A stretch of DNA of 64,000 nt, from contig OY759269.1 in the NCBI GenBank assembly GCA_963662155.1, positions 5,171,470 to 5,235,469 on the forward strand, given 5' to 3'. The DNA is from Lamellibrachia columna (lineage: Eukaryota; Annelida; Polychaeta; Sabellida; Siboglinidae). Shown here one piece after another: positions 24,060-36,639 of the stretch. The notes beneath the pieces are model-generated. The model was not told the origin of the DNA. It saw nothing but the letters and a program-made list of their open reading frames with translations, and did not search any database. The position numbers were made by a program, and so were the translations under genes. The number at the start of each line of letters is the position of its first letter. Positions within the stretch are counted from its first letter, which is position 1.

Positions 24060-25150
24060 AGTGTTTTGCCCCATCCCATAGGTGGGCCGCATGCCCCATG
24101 AAAGGACTTCAACTAAAATGACTACAACTTTTTATCAGAAGCCGCAAGTTGCAACACGATACATTAGGCTGATACCTCCTTCAACTGGCTCCCTGCGCTG
24201 GGTGGGGGTGTGGCAGAATAGTGGGAGGTGGGCGGGGGCCCTACAAACACGTGGAAGATGGGAGGTTGCCTACCAAAGCTCATCGTTAGGACACATGCTA
24301 ACTATTCCTGATTATTGTCTACGTGAGTAATAAACTAGGTATTTTAAATCATAAATTTTGCTAGAAAAATTCACTGTTAAAAATTTTGCATTTATAAGGA
24401 CCAACTATAAATCACTTTGTAGATAACCCGTGTGTCCTAAAGATTGCTGTGAGTTGGTGAATTGCTGTGCGTTTAATGTAGATCGTAGTCATAGAACGCA
24501 ATCAAAATGATTGACACAAAAACAGTTACGACAGTCACCGTGGACCTGCCCTTTATTTATGATGTCGTAAATCATGCGATACCAACGAAGCAGGCAGAAA
24601 CTCAACTGAGCAGGCGGCTAGTTAGTCACATATGGGAGTTTTTCGACGTGTTGACTGTTCAACGAAGCGTGATGCGTAACACAAATATGACTAGTTTGCC
24701 GCTTTGGCGATATGAGTACCGTTTTTTCGTCAATGTTTACATAATGTACCGATTTTGAGCCAAAATCTACCGCCAAGCCGCAATGTCAAAGTTATTCGTT
24801 AGGTGGCTCTGTAGTCCACCCGTGAGACACGTCGACTCGGAAATAGTTTCTGTTAGGGCTAATTTTAATTGATCAGTCAAGCAACATTGTGTGGGGTCAA
24901 TATGTTGGCTTCTGATACTGCTTCTACACTCCCCCTTCGCGACCCCCACTCAAGGCCGATTTCCATTTACCGCTCTGACGTAAAAAGGCGGTAGATATTC
25001 CGCTTTTTGTCCAATATTACTTGGCACCTCTGGTAACACCTGTATTGGCGCAAACACTAAAGGAAACAAGGTGCGGCGCATTCATTAAAGGAGTAGTGAC
25101 ATGATGGAGTAGTGACATGACGGAGTAGTGTGCATTGGATGATTAGAACA
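24060..25150 (+). repeat. Segmental repeat, copy 3
   Basis: 24160-24840 matches 8690-9475. 24840-25150 is a shortened copy of 9480-9800 and 14180-14470. A G-rich patch at 24205-24240 lies where copy 1 has a small tandem array. A remnant of the same unit also occurs at 36645-36730 (TTTGGCGATAGAAGTACCGC). Confidence 0.75.
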
Positions 25151-25160
25151 AGAAGGCGGA

Positions 25161-25269
<109 letters not shown>

Positions 25270-25444
25270 GTATGGTATAGTATGTATGGTAAAATACCCC
25301 AAATCAGTCACAACCGGTGTAGCGTACGTAGATACGTTAATAACTAGTTAGAGGAACGAATGTTGAACGTATCCACAAATACGTATGTATGATAACAATA
25401 ATTAGAATCAGGTACAAAAGACGATTTTAAAAATAATTAACAAG

Positions 25445-26600
25445 ACTCGTGACATTCCAGATGGATGAGGTGATATTAGAATGTAGTAGATTTGTGCTCA
25501 GTTGCTTTGCTCTACTCGAGAACTTTGTTGTGATCTGTTTACAAAACGTTCTAACGTCAGGTATAAACTCCACCTTAGGACGAATTAAGATTAGTTTCGA
25601 TTATGTAACAACGGATAAAAATTATAACTCCATCCTGAACTGATTTAGCCTATCGCAAATCCAGTTCATTGGTGTCCAAATATGTAGTGTGTGAATAGTT
25701 TATGTAACATTTAATTAAAAAAATGCATATTTTTTTTCAAATAATCGAAATAAGTTACTGTATTCGTTAGATCTGGTAAGGCTCAAGATAGTGGATATCC
25801 AAAATGACACTGTGCTGGTAAATGCCGATCATGGGCGTGAGTTCCATCCTCTCGCCGATCACATGACAAAGTTATGAACATTTCCAAAGAGTGAAATTGT
25901 CAGCGTTTCCATTTTCACTTCACTTAATGTTTGACCAAACATTAAGTAATTTAATAGTTTGTCTGATGATTTCACAAAAACTACATACAAAAGTTGCACA
26001 ACCGAGTTCGAGCATGTTGCAGTGGATACTAGGTTGGTCTGATTTTTAGCAATGTGAATTTGAAATGAGACTATCAAAATCGAATTGAGGAGAGACCTTT
26101 ATGCCGGACATAAGTAATGACGAGATTGCAAATACTCCGCGTTGTTTGGCACACCGGATGCTTGACGCGATATTAGAGACGTCGTGTCTGACCTTAGTTC
26201 GTCATCCGCACGAACCTGAGGAGGGGCGGATGTATGTGTTCGTCCATGTCAACTTTGATATGTCATAAAACTACAAAAGCCACAGAATCCTTCCCATTTC
26301 ATTTACCCTACAGTCCTACATAGTAACCGGATGCGATTACTTGCGCATGCTTGCATGTTTGCGTACACCTGCTACTAATGTGAACGCATGTTTGTTTGTA
26401 AGATCTTTTGTATCCATACACGGTATGATTTACTAGCGTTGCACTTCATGGAGCAACGACGCGATATCGACCCAACCACACATGATTTATTACCATTAGG
26501 TTTATTTTTACCTGTAACGTTGACACCTACAACCAACGTAAACAAAACTATATTTCACAGCGCATCGAGTGTTTAAGAAGCCAGATATGCCGCAGAACAC
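25445..26600 (+). promoter_or_regulatory. Upstream region of the intact secreted-protein gene (copy B)
   Basis: 25445-26080 is duplicated at 36731-37230 (shared GACTCGTGACATTCCAGATG and ATGCCGATCATGGGCGTGA). 26080-26600 matches the upstream segments of copies A and C. Between CACAGCGCATCGAGTGTTTA and the ATG at 26625 lies the probable 5' leader. No clear TATA box is positioned convincingly. Regulation is inferred only from conservation. Confidence 0.45.
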
Positions 26601-26624
26601 ACAACAGACCGAACAACCAGCACG

Positions 26625-29600
26625 ATGTTAAGGTCGGCCATCAGTATCGTGGGAGTGTTGTTGTGGCTCAGCTACATCGAAAATGTCGCCGGCAGAGCCG
26701 CCTTTCAACCCGTCAACAACGTCAACCTGATCGGTAATGAGCACCCAGACCTTTCGATGCGCGATGTGTTCGGACGATGCAAAAGAGACATCGGTAGGCT
26801 GTCTGTACACATAAATACAACTTTCGAATTTAAATGCTCGCCAGCAGAACGAAATTTAATGTTACATCATCACGAGCTCCTAACCTGTGATTCCGCTACC
26901 ATCTGTACTATATTTCATGAGAGTTTAACATAACATGGGAACGCGTGCGTGTGCCTATGTGTGTGGATATGTGCTTCCCTTCCCAGCATACGTATACACC
27001 GAAAATGGTGCTTCAATATTGCATGCATTTCACTCCTAAAGGTACGGGTGACTGTTCAGTCGTAAAAAAAAACAGTAACGATATTTTATTGAAACAGCTT
27101 TTCGTGTGTGGAGGGGTGCGTGCGTGCATGTGTTCGTGCGTGCGTGCGTTCGTTCTTGGACAGTTATTTATACGTAGGTGAATATACTTTGCACTTACTT
27201 ACATGTAGAGCAAACTTACGCTGTTTGTTTGTACGGACACGTACATATTGTTTGTACGGACACGTACATATTGTTTGTACGGACACGTACATATTGTTTG
27301 TACGGACACGTACATATTGTTTGTACGGACACGTACATATTGTTCACGTGGTTCCAATTATCAATACATGAAACTATATATTATAACTAGATTCATTGTA
27401 TGATTATATATTACCAGTTACTGTACGGGAGCCAATTTCCGTGGGAACCACAACCACTGAACCATTACCGGAAACAAGATCCGCGGGAACCACAACCACC
27501 GAACCAGTACCGGAACCAATATCCGTGGGAATCACAACCACCGAACCAGTACCGGAAACAAGATCCGCGAGAATCACAACCACCGAACCAGTACCGGAAA
27601 CAAGATCCGCGGGAATCACAACCACCAAACCAGTACCGGAAACAAGATCCGTGGGAATCACAACCACCGAACCAGTACCGGAAACAAGATCCGTGGGAAT
27701 CACAACCACCGAACCAGTACCGGAAACAAGATCCGCGAGAATCACAACCACCGAACCAGTACCGGAAACAAGATCCGTGGGAATCACAACCACCGAACCA
27801 GTACCGGAAACAAGATCCGCGAGAATCACAACCACCGAACCAGTACCGGAAACAAGATCCGCGAGAATCACAACCACCGAACCAGTACCGGAAACAAGAT
27901 CCGTGGGAATCACAACCACCGAACCAGTACCGGAAACAAGATCCGCGAGAATCACAACCACTGAACCATTACCGGAAACAAGATCCGCGGGAATCACAAC
28001 CACCGAACCAGTACCGGAAACAAGATCCGTGGGAATCACAACCACCGAACCAGTACCGGAAACCACACAGACAACATCCACGGGTAGGTCATTTACCCCT
28101 AATGCAATCAGTAATAATTATGTTGTTGCATTGATATTTACATTCATATCAAATGCTGTGTCTACGATGTGTAGGCCTACAAATTCACATCGATTTACAT
28201 ATGGAATTAATATACACCACAAGACACGCAATATTTGCATTAGTGTGTGTTCTTGATTCTTTTTCTCACTGAAATCGCGTCCACCCCATTCAAGCCATTC
28301 TAATTATATTCGGTGAATACAGTATATTAACAACACGCTGACTGAAGCAGTGCATCAATGAGCAGCCTTACTGCCTTGTGTTATGTGCACTAAATCTATA
28401 ATAGAAAGTGCAGCAGTTATGTTAACTGACAGGTTTACTGATCATCAGCCTTATTTCTTGATTGTAGAAAATATTAGAAAGATACAACCTTCTCCAAAAT
28501 AGTTTATAATAAATGCATACTGAATAAAGAGATAACGCAAAATGTCACAGCGCAACAAAGCAACCGGCTTATATACATTCACTGCTCACTCCTGCAAGAA
28601 AGCCTAAACAAACATTGGAACTAGGGCTTTCTCGGTTGCTACCCCAAGTGTTTGCAATTAACTCGCTGTTTGTGTTGGGTCGGTAGAAATATAATGACAT
28701 GTTGCCGTCATCTATAGACTAGTCTTGTGTTGCAATAATTCCATTTAAACACATGGACATTCCATAAGAAAACACATGGACAATTCATGTGAAAATACAT
28801 GCACATTTCATATGAAAACACATGGACATTTCATGTGAAAACACATGGACATTTCAAGTGAAAACACATGGACATTTCAAGTGAAAACACATGGACATTT
28901 CATATGAAAACATATGGACATTTCATGTGAAAACACATGGGTATTTCATGTGAAAACACATGGAAATTTCATGTGAAAACAAATGGACATTTCATATGAA
29001 AACAAATGGACATTTCATGTGAAAACACATGGACATTTCATATGAAAACATATGGACATTTCATATGAAAACATATGGACATTTCATCTGAAAACACATG
29101 GACACTTCATATGAAAACATATGGACATTTCATCTGAAAACACATGGACATTTCATATGAAAACACATGGACATGTCATATGAAAACACATGGAAATTTC
29201 ATGTGAAATTATTCGGTGTCCAATGATTTACGTGAAATTATGACTAATGCGTGCATGTCTGATTTCTGTTAGCGAGGCATTGGGTCGAAGTGGACAAATC
29301 CACATTACTTGATATTGAATGGTTTATGTGTTGATGACATTAACATGTAACAAGTTAATAGGTTTAGCAATTACATAATGTGCATAGATGAGTTGCACAG
29401 GTTTGTTGCATCAGGTATGACATTTTTTCGTTTCAGATGAACAATGTATCGATTGCGTTGTGTCATCGAGAATAACGGAACAACTGTGCATTATGAACGG
29501 GACGAAACGTGAGAAGATTGCTAAATTGAAGGAATTGGAGAAACAACTACAGAAAGAGGTAGATAAGTTGTGTAATTGGCAGCAAGATTTTGAAGAAGCT

Positions 29601-29891
29601 GAAAAACAATATAAAAATGCGTTGAAGACACATGAAGCGGCGAAACGTTCATGGGAGAGCGCGCAGAAAACTTGGGAAAAGGCAATGGAAAATCTGAAGG
29701 ATGCCGCAAGACTCGATGCTAAAGAGGCATACGTGAAAGCTGAAACTAGATGGGAAACCGCAAAGTTGAAACTAAGAGAGGCAAAGAAGATTTGGCGAAT
29801 TAATAAAACAAGAAATAGGTCTGGCGAGAGATGGTGTAACAAAGCAAAGAGGTGTTTGGACAAAATCCAAAAGAAATTGAAGAGTGAGTAG
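26625..29891 (+). CDS. Secreted Thr-rich, Trp-heptad coiled-coil protein, copy B (3 exons, 429 aa)
   Basis: Predicted exons are 26625-26793, 27418-28083 and 29437-29891. All borders are GT..AG and all junctions are phase 1. The joined length is 1290 nt, an exact 430 codons including stop. Exon 1 starts at ATG and encodes a signal peptide (SAISIVGVLLWLSYIENVAG) and a dibasic CKRD. Exon 2 (about residues 58-278) is 15 Thr-rich repeats of 14 residues (ITTTEPVPETRSVG type), mucin-like. Exon 3 begins EQCIDC, then CIMNGT (N-glycosylation sequon), then a long Lys/Glu/Ala coiled coil with Trp at heptad spacing (SWESAQKTWEKA) and a basic C-terminus. Exon 1 is paralogous to the exon at 38150, and exon 3 to 43457. 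I recognise no described family. Predicted to be secreted; function unknown. The GTGAGTAG at the stop could also act as a donor, giving a longer isoform. Confidence 0.7.
27228..27343 (+). repeat. 23-bp tandem repeat, 5 copies, in intron 1 of copy B
   Basis: The unit is TTTGTACGGACACGTACATA plus TTG. It contains the inverted pair GTAC...GTAC. Confidence 0.95.
27432..28062 (+). repeat. 42-bp coding tandem repeat (exon 2 of copy B)
   Basis: There are fifteen 42-bp units with core CAACCACCGAACCAGTACCG, differing at a few sites (GTGGGA, GCGGGA or GCGAGA). The period is a multiple of three, so frame is kept. Two other frames, one antisense, are also open. I favour the Thr-rich frame because it joins exons 1 and 3 in phase. 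Confidence 0.93.
28280..28350 (+). other. Segment shared with copies A and C upstream regions
   Basis: CCCATTCAAGCCATTCTAAT and TCGGTGAATACAGTAT match 15665-15710 and 37756-37800. In copy B the segment is in intron 2. In A and C it directly follows the upstream segment. So A and the first C segment carry a shared deletion, or B carries an insertion. Confidence 0.6.
28749..29208 (+). repeat. 23-bp minisatellite, 20 copies, in intron 2 of copy B
   Basis: The unit is ACATGGACATTTCATATGAA plus AAC. Variants change ATATG to GTGTG or AAGTG-like forms. Confidence 0.95.
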
Positions 29892-29955
29892 ATCGCCGTT
29901 CTATTAGAACATCATTAATACAGTAGCCAAACATTTTTTGTTGCATGATACTGCT

Positions 29956-30245
<290 letters not shown>

Positions 30246-30249
30246 GGGC

Positions 30250-31265
30250 CTACCTGTGTTAACATTTCACGGCAATCAGTTGGGAGGAAGTGACCACTTA
30301 CGCCACACAAAGTTTAACATTATTAAAATTTAACCCATATATTCCAATACATGTGCATAATGCAATATCTCGAAAACTACTGAACCCATTGTCATGAAAT
30401 GTTCACTTTGACCTAATTATCAATTAGTTATATACACGTCAAACGTAGATAGATAGTTGTAAATAATGTAAACGCGTTTGTGCGTGAGTGTGTGCGTGCG
30501 ACAGTGTTACAATTAAAACAATGATCACATTTTCCGCAGCACACACAACTGGTAACGAGAAATATTGATACTAAAACATTGACACTTTCAGAACATTGAA
30601 GCGTACCTTTAGTCTATGACGCTTTACATAATTGTTTGCATTGTGTCTGTATTATTCAGTGAATATTTGAAATACCCTATATAACATTAACAGAGGAGAG
30701 TTGCGTTACATGATATAGTGACATAACGTTGAGCAGTCAATTTGTGAGTAGATATAACACATAGCAGGATTGTTCAATTAGGTTCCCATCACATCTGATC
30801 TCGAGTTACACCATTTTGAGTTATGTTTCATATGTAACATTGGAACATCATATATGATGCTGTAGTCGAACCCACAGTTCGATGTATAATAGGTATTTGA
30901 ACTATTTAAATTAAAGTTGACTTCTGCTGCATTAGAATCATGCGCATGAAAACATACAGTCCGGAATAATTTCCGTTACTTAAGCTCCAGTATTATTTTT
31001 TACTGTAATTATCAAACAACGTTTCACTTAGATTGTTCCCTGAAGTTCAAGAAATCGCAACGTTGCGAGTCATGTGATTTTGATATTAGGGACAATGGAA
31101 ACTGGTCATGTCCCAGTTTAACCCATATGATATTCATTCATATTCTATGACGCTTTATTCTTTTCGGGCTATGTATGGATTGCTCAATTTCAACATTAAT
31201 GCTGTTTTGCAAGAAACATATAATTCTACACCGTGTACTAAACACTTTTTATTATACACTGATGT
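30250..31265. other. No recognised gene
   Basis: AT-rich spacer between the copy B coiled-coil exon and the broken Cys/Thr exon at 31271. Nothing was recognised. Confidence 0.45.
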
Positions 31266-31270
31266 TCCAG

Positions 31271-31474
31271 AAATGCAACAACATTGATGCCTGTGTTGCG
31301 AACCATACGAGTTGGGTATTATGGAACATGTACAAATCTGGTGCGAATCCTACACGGCAACAACCATCTTGACAACAACTACGGAACCAAGCTCGACTTC
31401 CAAGCTCTCGACAAAGACCTTAACAACTAGGATCACAAGTCCCAGTTCAAGACCATACTGAAAAATACAAACAC
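31271..31474 (+). pseudogene. Frameshifted Cys/Thr exon of the secreted-protein family
   Basis: After the acceptor GATGTTCCAG, the sequence AAATGCAAC...TGTTGCGAACCATACGAG parallels GAATGCAAAC...TGTTGCGAGCCGTACGAG at 45839. The family motif CCEPYELGIMEHVQIWC, then TTILTTTTEPSS, reads from about 31288 to a stop near 31459. That frame meets a TGA at 31285 before reaching the acceptor, and entry in the family's phase 2 gives a different frame. The exon is therefore broken by a small indel. The downstream flank (32.3-33.8 kb) parallels the flank of the 45.8 kb exon. Confidence 0.65.
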
Positions 31475-32279
31475 GGTATGAGCCAAAACAACATCAACGG
31501 TCTGCACCAAAACATCAACGAACTACACCAAAACAACATCAACATGGCATCCGGATACAAACAACATCTGATTTGCAAACTGTATACCATCATCTACAAT
31601 AATTAAGGTTGTGTGCAAGTCATTGGGATTGACCTTTCATGTTGTTAATTCGCCAGCAGTGGCGACGAAGACAGTCTCCACACACACTGGGACCAATGTG
31701 CAGAAACAATTAAACATAAACCTTAATATATAGCACGCACTATCATTTGGACATTACTAATGTTCTTGATGTTTTTGTAGTTTTGCCAATGTGTCATATT
31801 ATCTTAATACCTAAAGTGAATAACTTTCCTTATAATTGGTCTAATTATATTGTACAATCCGTGTTTTGACTCTCCGATGTGGGGAAATATGTTGCACTTA
31901 AATAAATAATAAATACTTATAAATATGTGGAATATGTTGAACAGCCTTTATATATGGAATATAAATTGACCATGGTGTACATGTTCCTAAGTATTATTTA
32001 TTCAGTTAATGTTATTAAATACATCATGAAATGGTGTTCTAATGCATACAATGCATTGAAGCGTTACACGGTTTGATGTATAGACACCATGACATGACAT
32101 TTTTATTCTAATATAGTATATGAGATATTTAGGTGGATGATGCTTGAAAATGGGCAACAGGTTTGGAAACGAGGACAACAGTCTTAACATCAATGAAAAC
32201 AACATTCATGCTACGCACACACGTACACCACGGCAAGCACATATGCACGTACACGTTACGTGTTAACAAATGCATTGTT

Positions 32280-32860
32280 TATCCAGGTGTAACATATAAT
32301 CCAGATTTAATGTGACGGTTTGGGACATTATTAAATGACTTCATTATACTCAAGTGCCTACGTGTTTTACTTAGTGTATCTCTATATTTACTCAATTAGC
32401 AGTTGTTGGTGTATAACTAATCACTCACTCCAAAGGCCGGTGTGCGGATTGCTATCGGGGTGTCTATGTGTTCGTGTGTCTGCGACGGTGTGTCTGTTTA
32501 ACAACAGTTACAATTACACAGTTGGTCATGTAGGTTCATACGGTCAATGGTTCCAATAACGGTTAAAAAAAATAGCAATTAGTTGAGGGTTAATTTGGGT
32601 TTGAATCGAAGAACAATCGAAAAACTGTAGTCAGAACAGTGACGCCACACCGTGGGTTGGAAACCACAAGAACGCAGACGTACCAGAAAGACCGCGAATC
32701 GCAACGTTGCATTGTGAATTGTCTAAAATGCAGATATCTCAATGCTTAGTCTTTCGTCAACTTGCTCAAATGTTCTCAACTTTCTTCAGGATATATAACA
32801 TGCAAGATGTTCCCATTCGTATGGCGCACAAGACAAATAGGCCCTTTATAGTGCACAATG
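32280..32860 (+). repeat. Dispersed 3'-flank repeat, copy at 32.3 kb
   Basis: 32335-32520 is nearly the same as 46386-46575 (shared CTCAAGTGCCTACGTGTTT and AGCAGTTGTTGGTGTATAAC). 32520-32830 matches 23640-23900. It belongs to a segmental duplication 31.3-33.8 versus 45.8-48.3 kb. Confidence 0.8.
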
Positions 32861-33049
32861 GATCCTAAAGCAGAGTTACCAAGTCTCACGCATTTGGTTT
32901 CTATCGCACACTCTCACGCAGCAATCTGTAAAACTCACACATATCGTTTCAATGAACAAGTAATAAGAGAAAGCTTATTTCCATAGTTGTTGATAGATAT
33001 TATTACTATGCACGCGCTGGTAGTACAGAACTTGCAGGGGATCCCTGAG

Positions 33050-33640
33050 GTTATTCTTGTCATTGTCGGCGACGCCGCGCGTAAACGCCATTTGTGGATT
33101 CACGCATGACTATCTACAGACAGTCCGCGTGACAGCCCCATGTCTCCCTGCCAAAGTGATTATTATAGGTCTGGTTGCCTGGGGTTACGGGCGCTGGTTC
33201 CGCCACTCTCTGGAATTTTTACTGCTGGTCCAGTTGGCGGAGGTCTTGGACGAGGGTAACGGGCACTTTTCTTCCACTGGAAAGGAGGCACACGATGCGG
33301 CCGTCGGACGCCCAGGTGGCGGTGACGTTGTTCAGTGTCTTGGCCTTGTTGAGCAATTCACTGCGGCGTCTGGTTAGGTTTTTAGTGATGAGAAGTTTCG
33401 TTCCCTTCAGGCGCCGTTTCCCCGAGAACACTTTTTGCCGTGCTATGTAACTTGTGAATTTCACAGTTATCGGTCGCGGTAGCAAATTTGTCTAGCTTGA
33501 AGATGTTCCGAGCCGGTGACATCGATCGATGCTCTCGCATCCGTTCGGACGCCGAGTTTGTTGTTGGTGATGTCCAGAACTGCGGTCACTGGGTCGGCGG
33601 TGTCCGGCACATCATGGACGATTAAGCAATTTCTCATACA
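33050..33640 (-). mobile_element. LINE ORF1-like (RNA-binding protein) fragment
   Basis: The minus-strand frame 33219-33485 encodes RPITVKFTSYIARQKVFSGK, RRLKGTKLLITKNLTRRR and TWASDGRIVCLLSSGRKV. This pattern (ITVKF, VF..R..LKGT, ITEDLT-like, T.DG.I) is that of the ORF1/RRM-like protein of CR1/L2-type LINEs. Upstream on the same strand, VHDVPDTADPVTAVLDITNN with NKLGV extends it to about 33630 across a stop. The fragment is GC-richer than its surroundings and inactive. Confidence 0.6.
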
Positions 33641-33830
33641 AATGTTAGTGATGAACCCATTTTATATTAGTCCTATAAAATTGAAGTTGCAATGACAGGG
33701 AAATCCATAATATTACAGTTTTTGGCCCCATAATGTAAGTCAAGTTTCAATGTATGTATGTGTGTACGTGTATTCGTGTGTGTGCGTGTGCGCGTGTGCG
33801 CGTGTGCGCGTGTATGTGTGTAACCTATGT
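33640..33830 (+). repeat. Segment duplicated at 48155-48330
   Basis: GTTAGTGATGAACCCATTTT and AATCCATAATATTACAGTTT are shared, followed by a GT-rich run. At 48369 a Cys/Thr exon follows; here none does. Confidence 0.8.
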
Positions 33831-33839
33831 CAGTTTTTA

Positions 33840-35680
33840 TTTCCAACATCATATTATTAACTGAGTAGCTAAACAGGTGGCGTTACATAGGTTTGTGTGT
33901 GCGTGCGTGCGTGTTTACTATGATTATGCCTTACTGCCAATATTGCCAATAATATACCTCTAGCACCACCTTCATCCAGTGGCACTGGTCCCAGGGGCCA
34001 AGGCCCAATAACCACTGTCTGAGAAAAACGACATATGAAGAGTGGACTTTGGGGAACTTCACCAGAAGACAGTGCAACTTTGTCAGAGCAGTAGTCCATA
34101 CATGTCAATCTGTGATGATCAAAATGACTGAGGTTTATGCACAGCCTGGCTGCCTCCTACATGCATGACCGATCACTCCACTCCTTATTAATCATTAGGT
34201 TGAACACCTGTGTGTAAGGTTATAGTCGATGATGTCGGTCATTGCTTTCAGGAGAGTATCCTCAATATCCTTGGCCATGCGCGACCACACGCTCACTCCT
34301 TCAGTATTTATTTACATACGCAAATTATTCATTGTGATGAAAACTTGTGCGAAGGTTGTCAGTGATAGCAGTATTTGCTTTCCGTAAAGGTATCCATGAA
34401 CAACTCTGAACGGTGTTCAGCGTCAATGTCGTTTATCTTAAAAAAAAACTCGCTCACATTCATGATTATTGTGGAGCATGATGAGATACACTTTCATTCG
34501 TTTTGCCATCGTGACCAACATTGTTTTGCAATAACAAATCAAAAAGCATCGAGGCCTTGGTCCATTGGCGACAGGTCTGCGTCGGTAGCCACGACAAATG
34601 CAGAGAGATGAAACTTGGCAGCTATGGTACTTAAATTTTTTTTTTATTGTAATGGGTAGCCAATGTTATATTTATGTTCAAAGCTCCTATAACTGAATCA
34701 CGGTATAATATTCAAATGTTATTTGTAAAGCAAACAAATGAACACGGCACCCGTAGACAAATAAAATGTTACGAGCACGGGCATCAACTGGATGAAGGGC
34801 TATGTCATTTATTGTGTATGGAACAAAATTATGGAATACAGTGAATGTCAATATTTTTAATATTCGATCGTTCAACCATTTCAAGCATATTTTAGAAAAC
34901 AGTTGTTTGAGAATGATGGCAAGTAGATAAACTGAGGACACGCAATGATTATCACGGTAGCGTAATATTATTTTAAATGATACATGATTGATGTTCTTTT
35001 ATTTATTTGTGACCGTTTATGAGAGTTGATGAATATGTACTTAATTGCTTTCAGCAGCAACGGATTAACACAACTTTATAAGTATCTAACTTCTGTGTTA
35101 CTCCGTTTTGGCTTTTGTCAAAATGACGGCGACTCCGTACGAATGACAGCTAGTTGACTTGTATGGGAGTCGTAGATGCGAGAATTGGTGTCCATAATTT
35201 GGTACTCAGCCAATCAATATCAGTTGTTGTTGTTTTCTCAGCTGGTTATCCCACTTTCAGCTATATAAGGTGTTTCGGTTTATATTGTAATGTTTAGTGG
35301 TGCATTACAAAACCAACTATATAGTTAATATTAAAGAGGAGCGTCAACAAGCAAATTCATTTCCTATGGCCTAAGGCTAGGACTATGAAGAAAATCCTTT
35401 GCGATTTTGCCGACCTTCACCTTGCATCCTGTGTTACTCCTTTCAACCAACAATTACACGAAAGGTGCAACTTCCAGTTGGCGAACAACTTACTTTCTGA
35501 TGTGTATGCTATTAGCTACCTAAAAAGTACTGTATCGTACATTATTAATAATATTCACATTGCTAGAATTGACATAACCAGTATATAATATGTTCCATTT
35601 GGTTATTGCACTATGTTTACGTGAGAATGAATATATTCAATCTACACTTGAATTACGATTTTCTTCAACCACAACTATTT
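33840..35680. other. No recognised gene
   Basis: Several short frames exist on both strands (34375-34611 plus, 34687-34941 minus) without recognisable motifs. CAGCTATATAAGG near 35260 resembles a TATA box, but no transcript can be assigned. Confidence 0.4.
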
Positions 35681-35683
35681 TGA

Positions 35684-36450
35684 TTACTTACTCAACGTTT
35701 CGACTACCATCGGCAGCCTCCATCTGGAATTCTGGGACGGCAAGTTCTTCCTCTGCTCGCCAGTTGTCTTGGTAAGCAGGTCGTCCCATACGTGACTCAA
35801 TCTGTATCCCCCCTCGTCTTGATTCATGACTGGATTTGTCTTTTGGATCCATATGGCCTCTTTGATCCATTTTGCGTTTCTTTTACACTCTCTGTCAATC
35901 ACTTTTGCCCCCTCCCAGTCTACGCTGCAATTGCTCCTGTCTGCATGGTCTGTTATTGCAGATTTATGCTCTGTCGCCGTTAACACCATCTTCTGTTCCC
36001 TGGTAAATCGTCTGGTTGTGATGTTTTCGACCTCCTTTTTGTGTTCTTCTAGTATTGTTCCAAATGAGCTCCCTGTTTCGCCGACATATGTGTGGTTACA
36101 TCTCTTACAAGGGATCTGGTATACACAGTCTGTCTTTTTACTATCTTCCACTTTGTCCTTTGGATGCACTAGTATTCTCCTGATGTTTTGATGAGGTCTA
36201 ACAGATGTAGCGATCTCCTGGTGTTTTATAATCCGCTGTACAGGTTCTGTTACTCCTTTGACATACGAGAGTGTGACCTTTGGATTTCTCTGTGTTCTTT
36301 TTATTCTTTTCTTTGGTTTTTTTCATTCTGAGGTTGCTGTTCTTTCACTTTTGTATGGTCAAACTTGGGTACTCACATCTTTCTAGTGCTTTGGTGATGT
36401 GCTCTACCTCTTTTTCTCTGTCTTCTCTGATACGATGATGTAGCATCTAT
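35684..36450 (-). mobile_element. Penelope-like element, GIY-YIG endonuclease end
   Basis: The minus-strand frame 35684-36169 encodes DCVYQIPCKRCNHTYVGETG, FGTILEEHKKEVEN, SAITDHADRSNCSVDWEGAK and RLSHVWDDLL. This is the C-terminal GIY-YIG domain of Penelope-like retroelements: Cys pair, YVGET, and a SAITDHA..DW.GAKV block. More of the element (SYVKGVTEPVQRIIKH, then ATSVRPHQNIRRILVHP) reads upstream to about 36290 with frame breaks. The Arg expected in the G-x-R-L-x-E-H stretch is Ile here (TILEEH). The RT part is missing. It is truncated and probably dead. Confidence 0.85.
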
Positions 36451-36639
36451 CCAGTAATAGTCCAGCGGATAGGCGAAAAGATTGTGCACTTTGTGATAAA
36501 AACAAGACACTTGGCTCATCTATTCTACATACCAAGGGAACCATCTGAAAGATTGGAGGCATTCCAAATGTTGCTGCGTTCAGAAATGGCGGCCATTTTT
36601 TTAAATTGCCGTCGCATTCAATATCCCCATATCTTAATA

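Noticed and set aside
26945..27060. Possible extra exon with HTYTPKMVLQYCMHFTPK between exons 1 and 2 of copy B
   Set aside because: It has AG and GT at its ends, but its frame does not fit the phase-1 donor of exon 1, and it has no counterpart in copy C.
27404..28134. Alternative plus-frame (QPPNQYRKQDPRE) and antisense (VSGTGSVVVIP) frames over the 42-bp repeat
   Set aside because: Only the Thr-rich frame joins the signal-peptide exon and the EQC exon in phase; the others follow from the 42-nt period.
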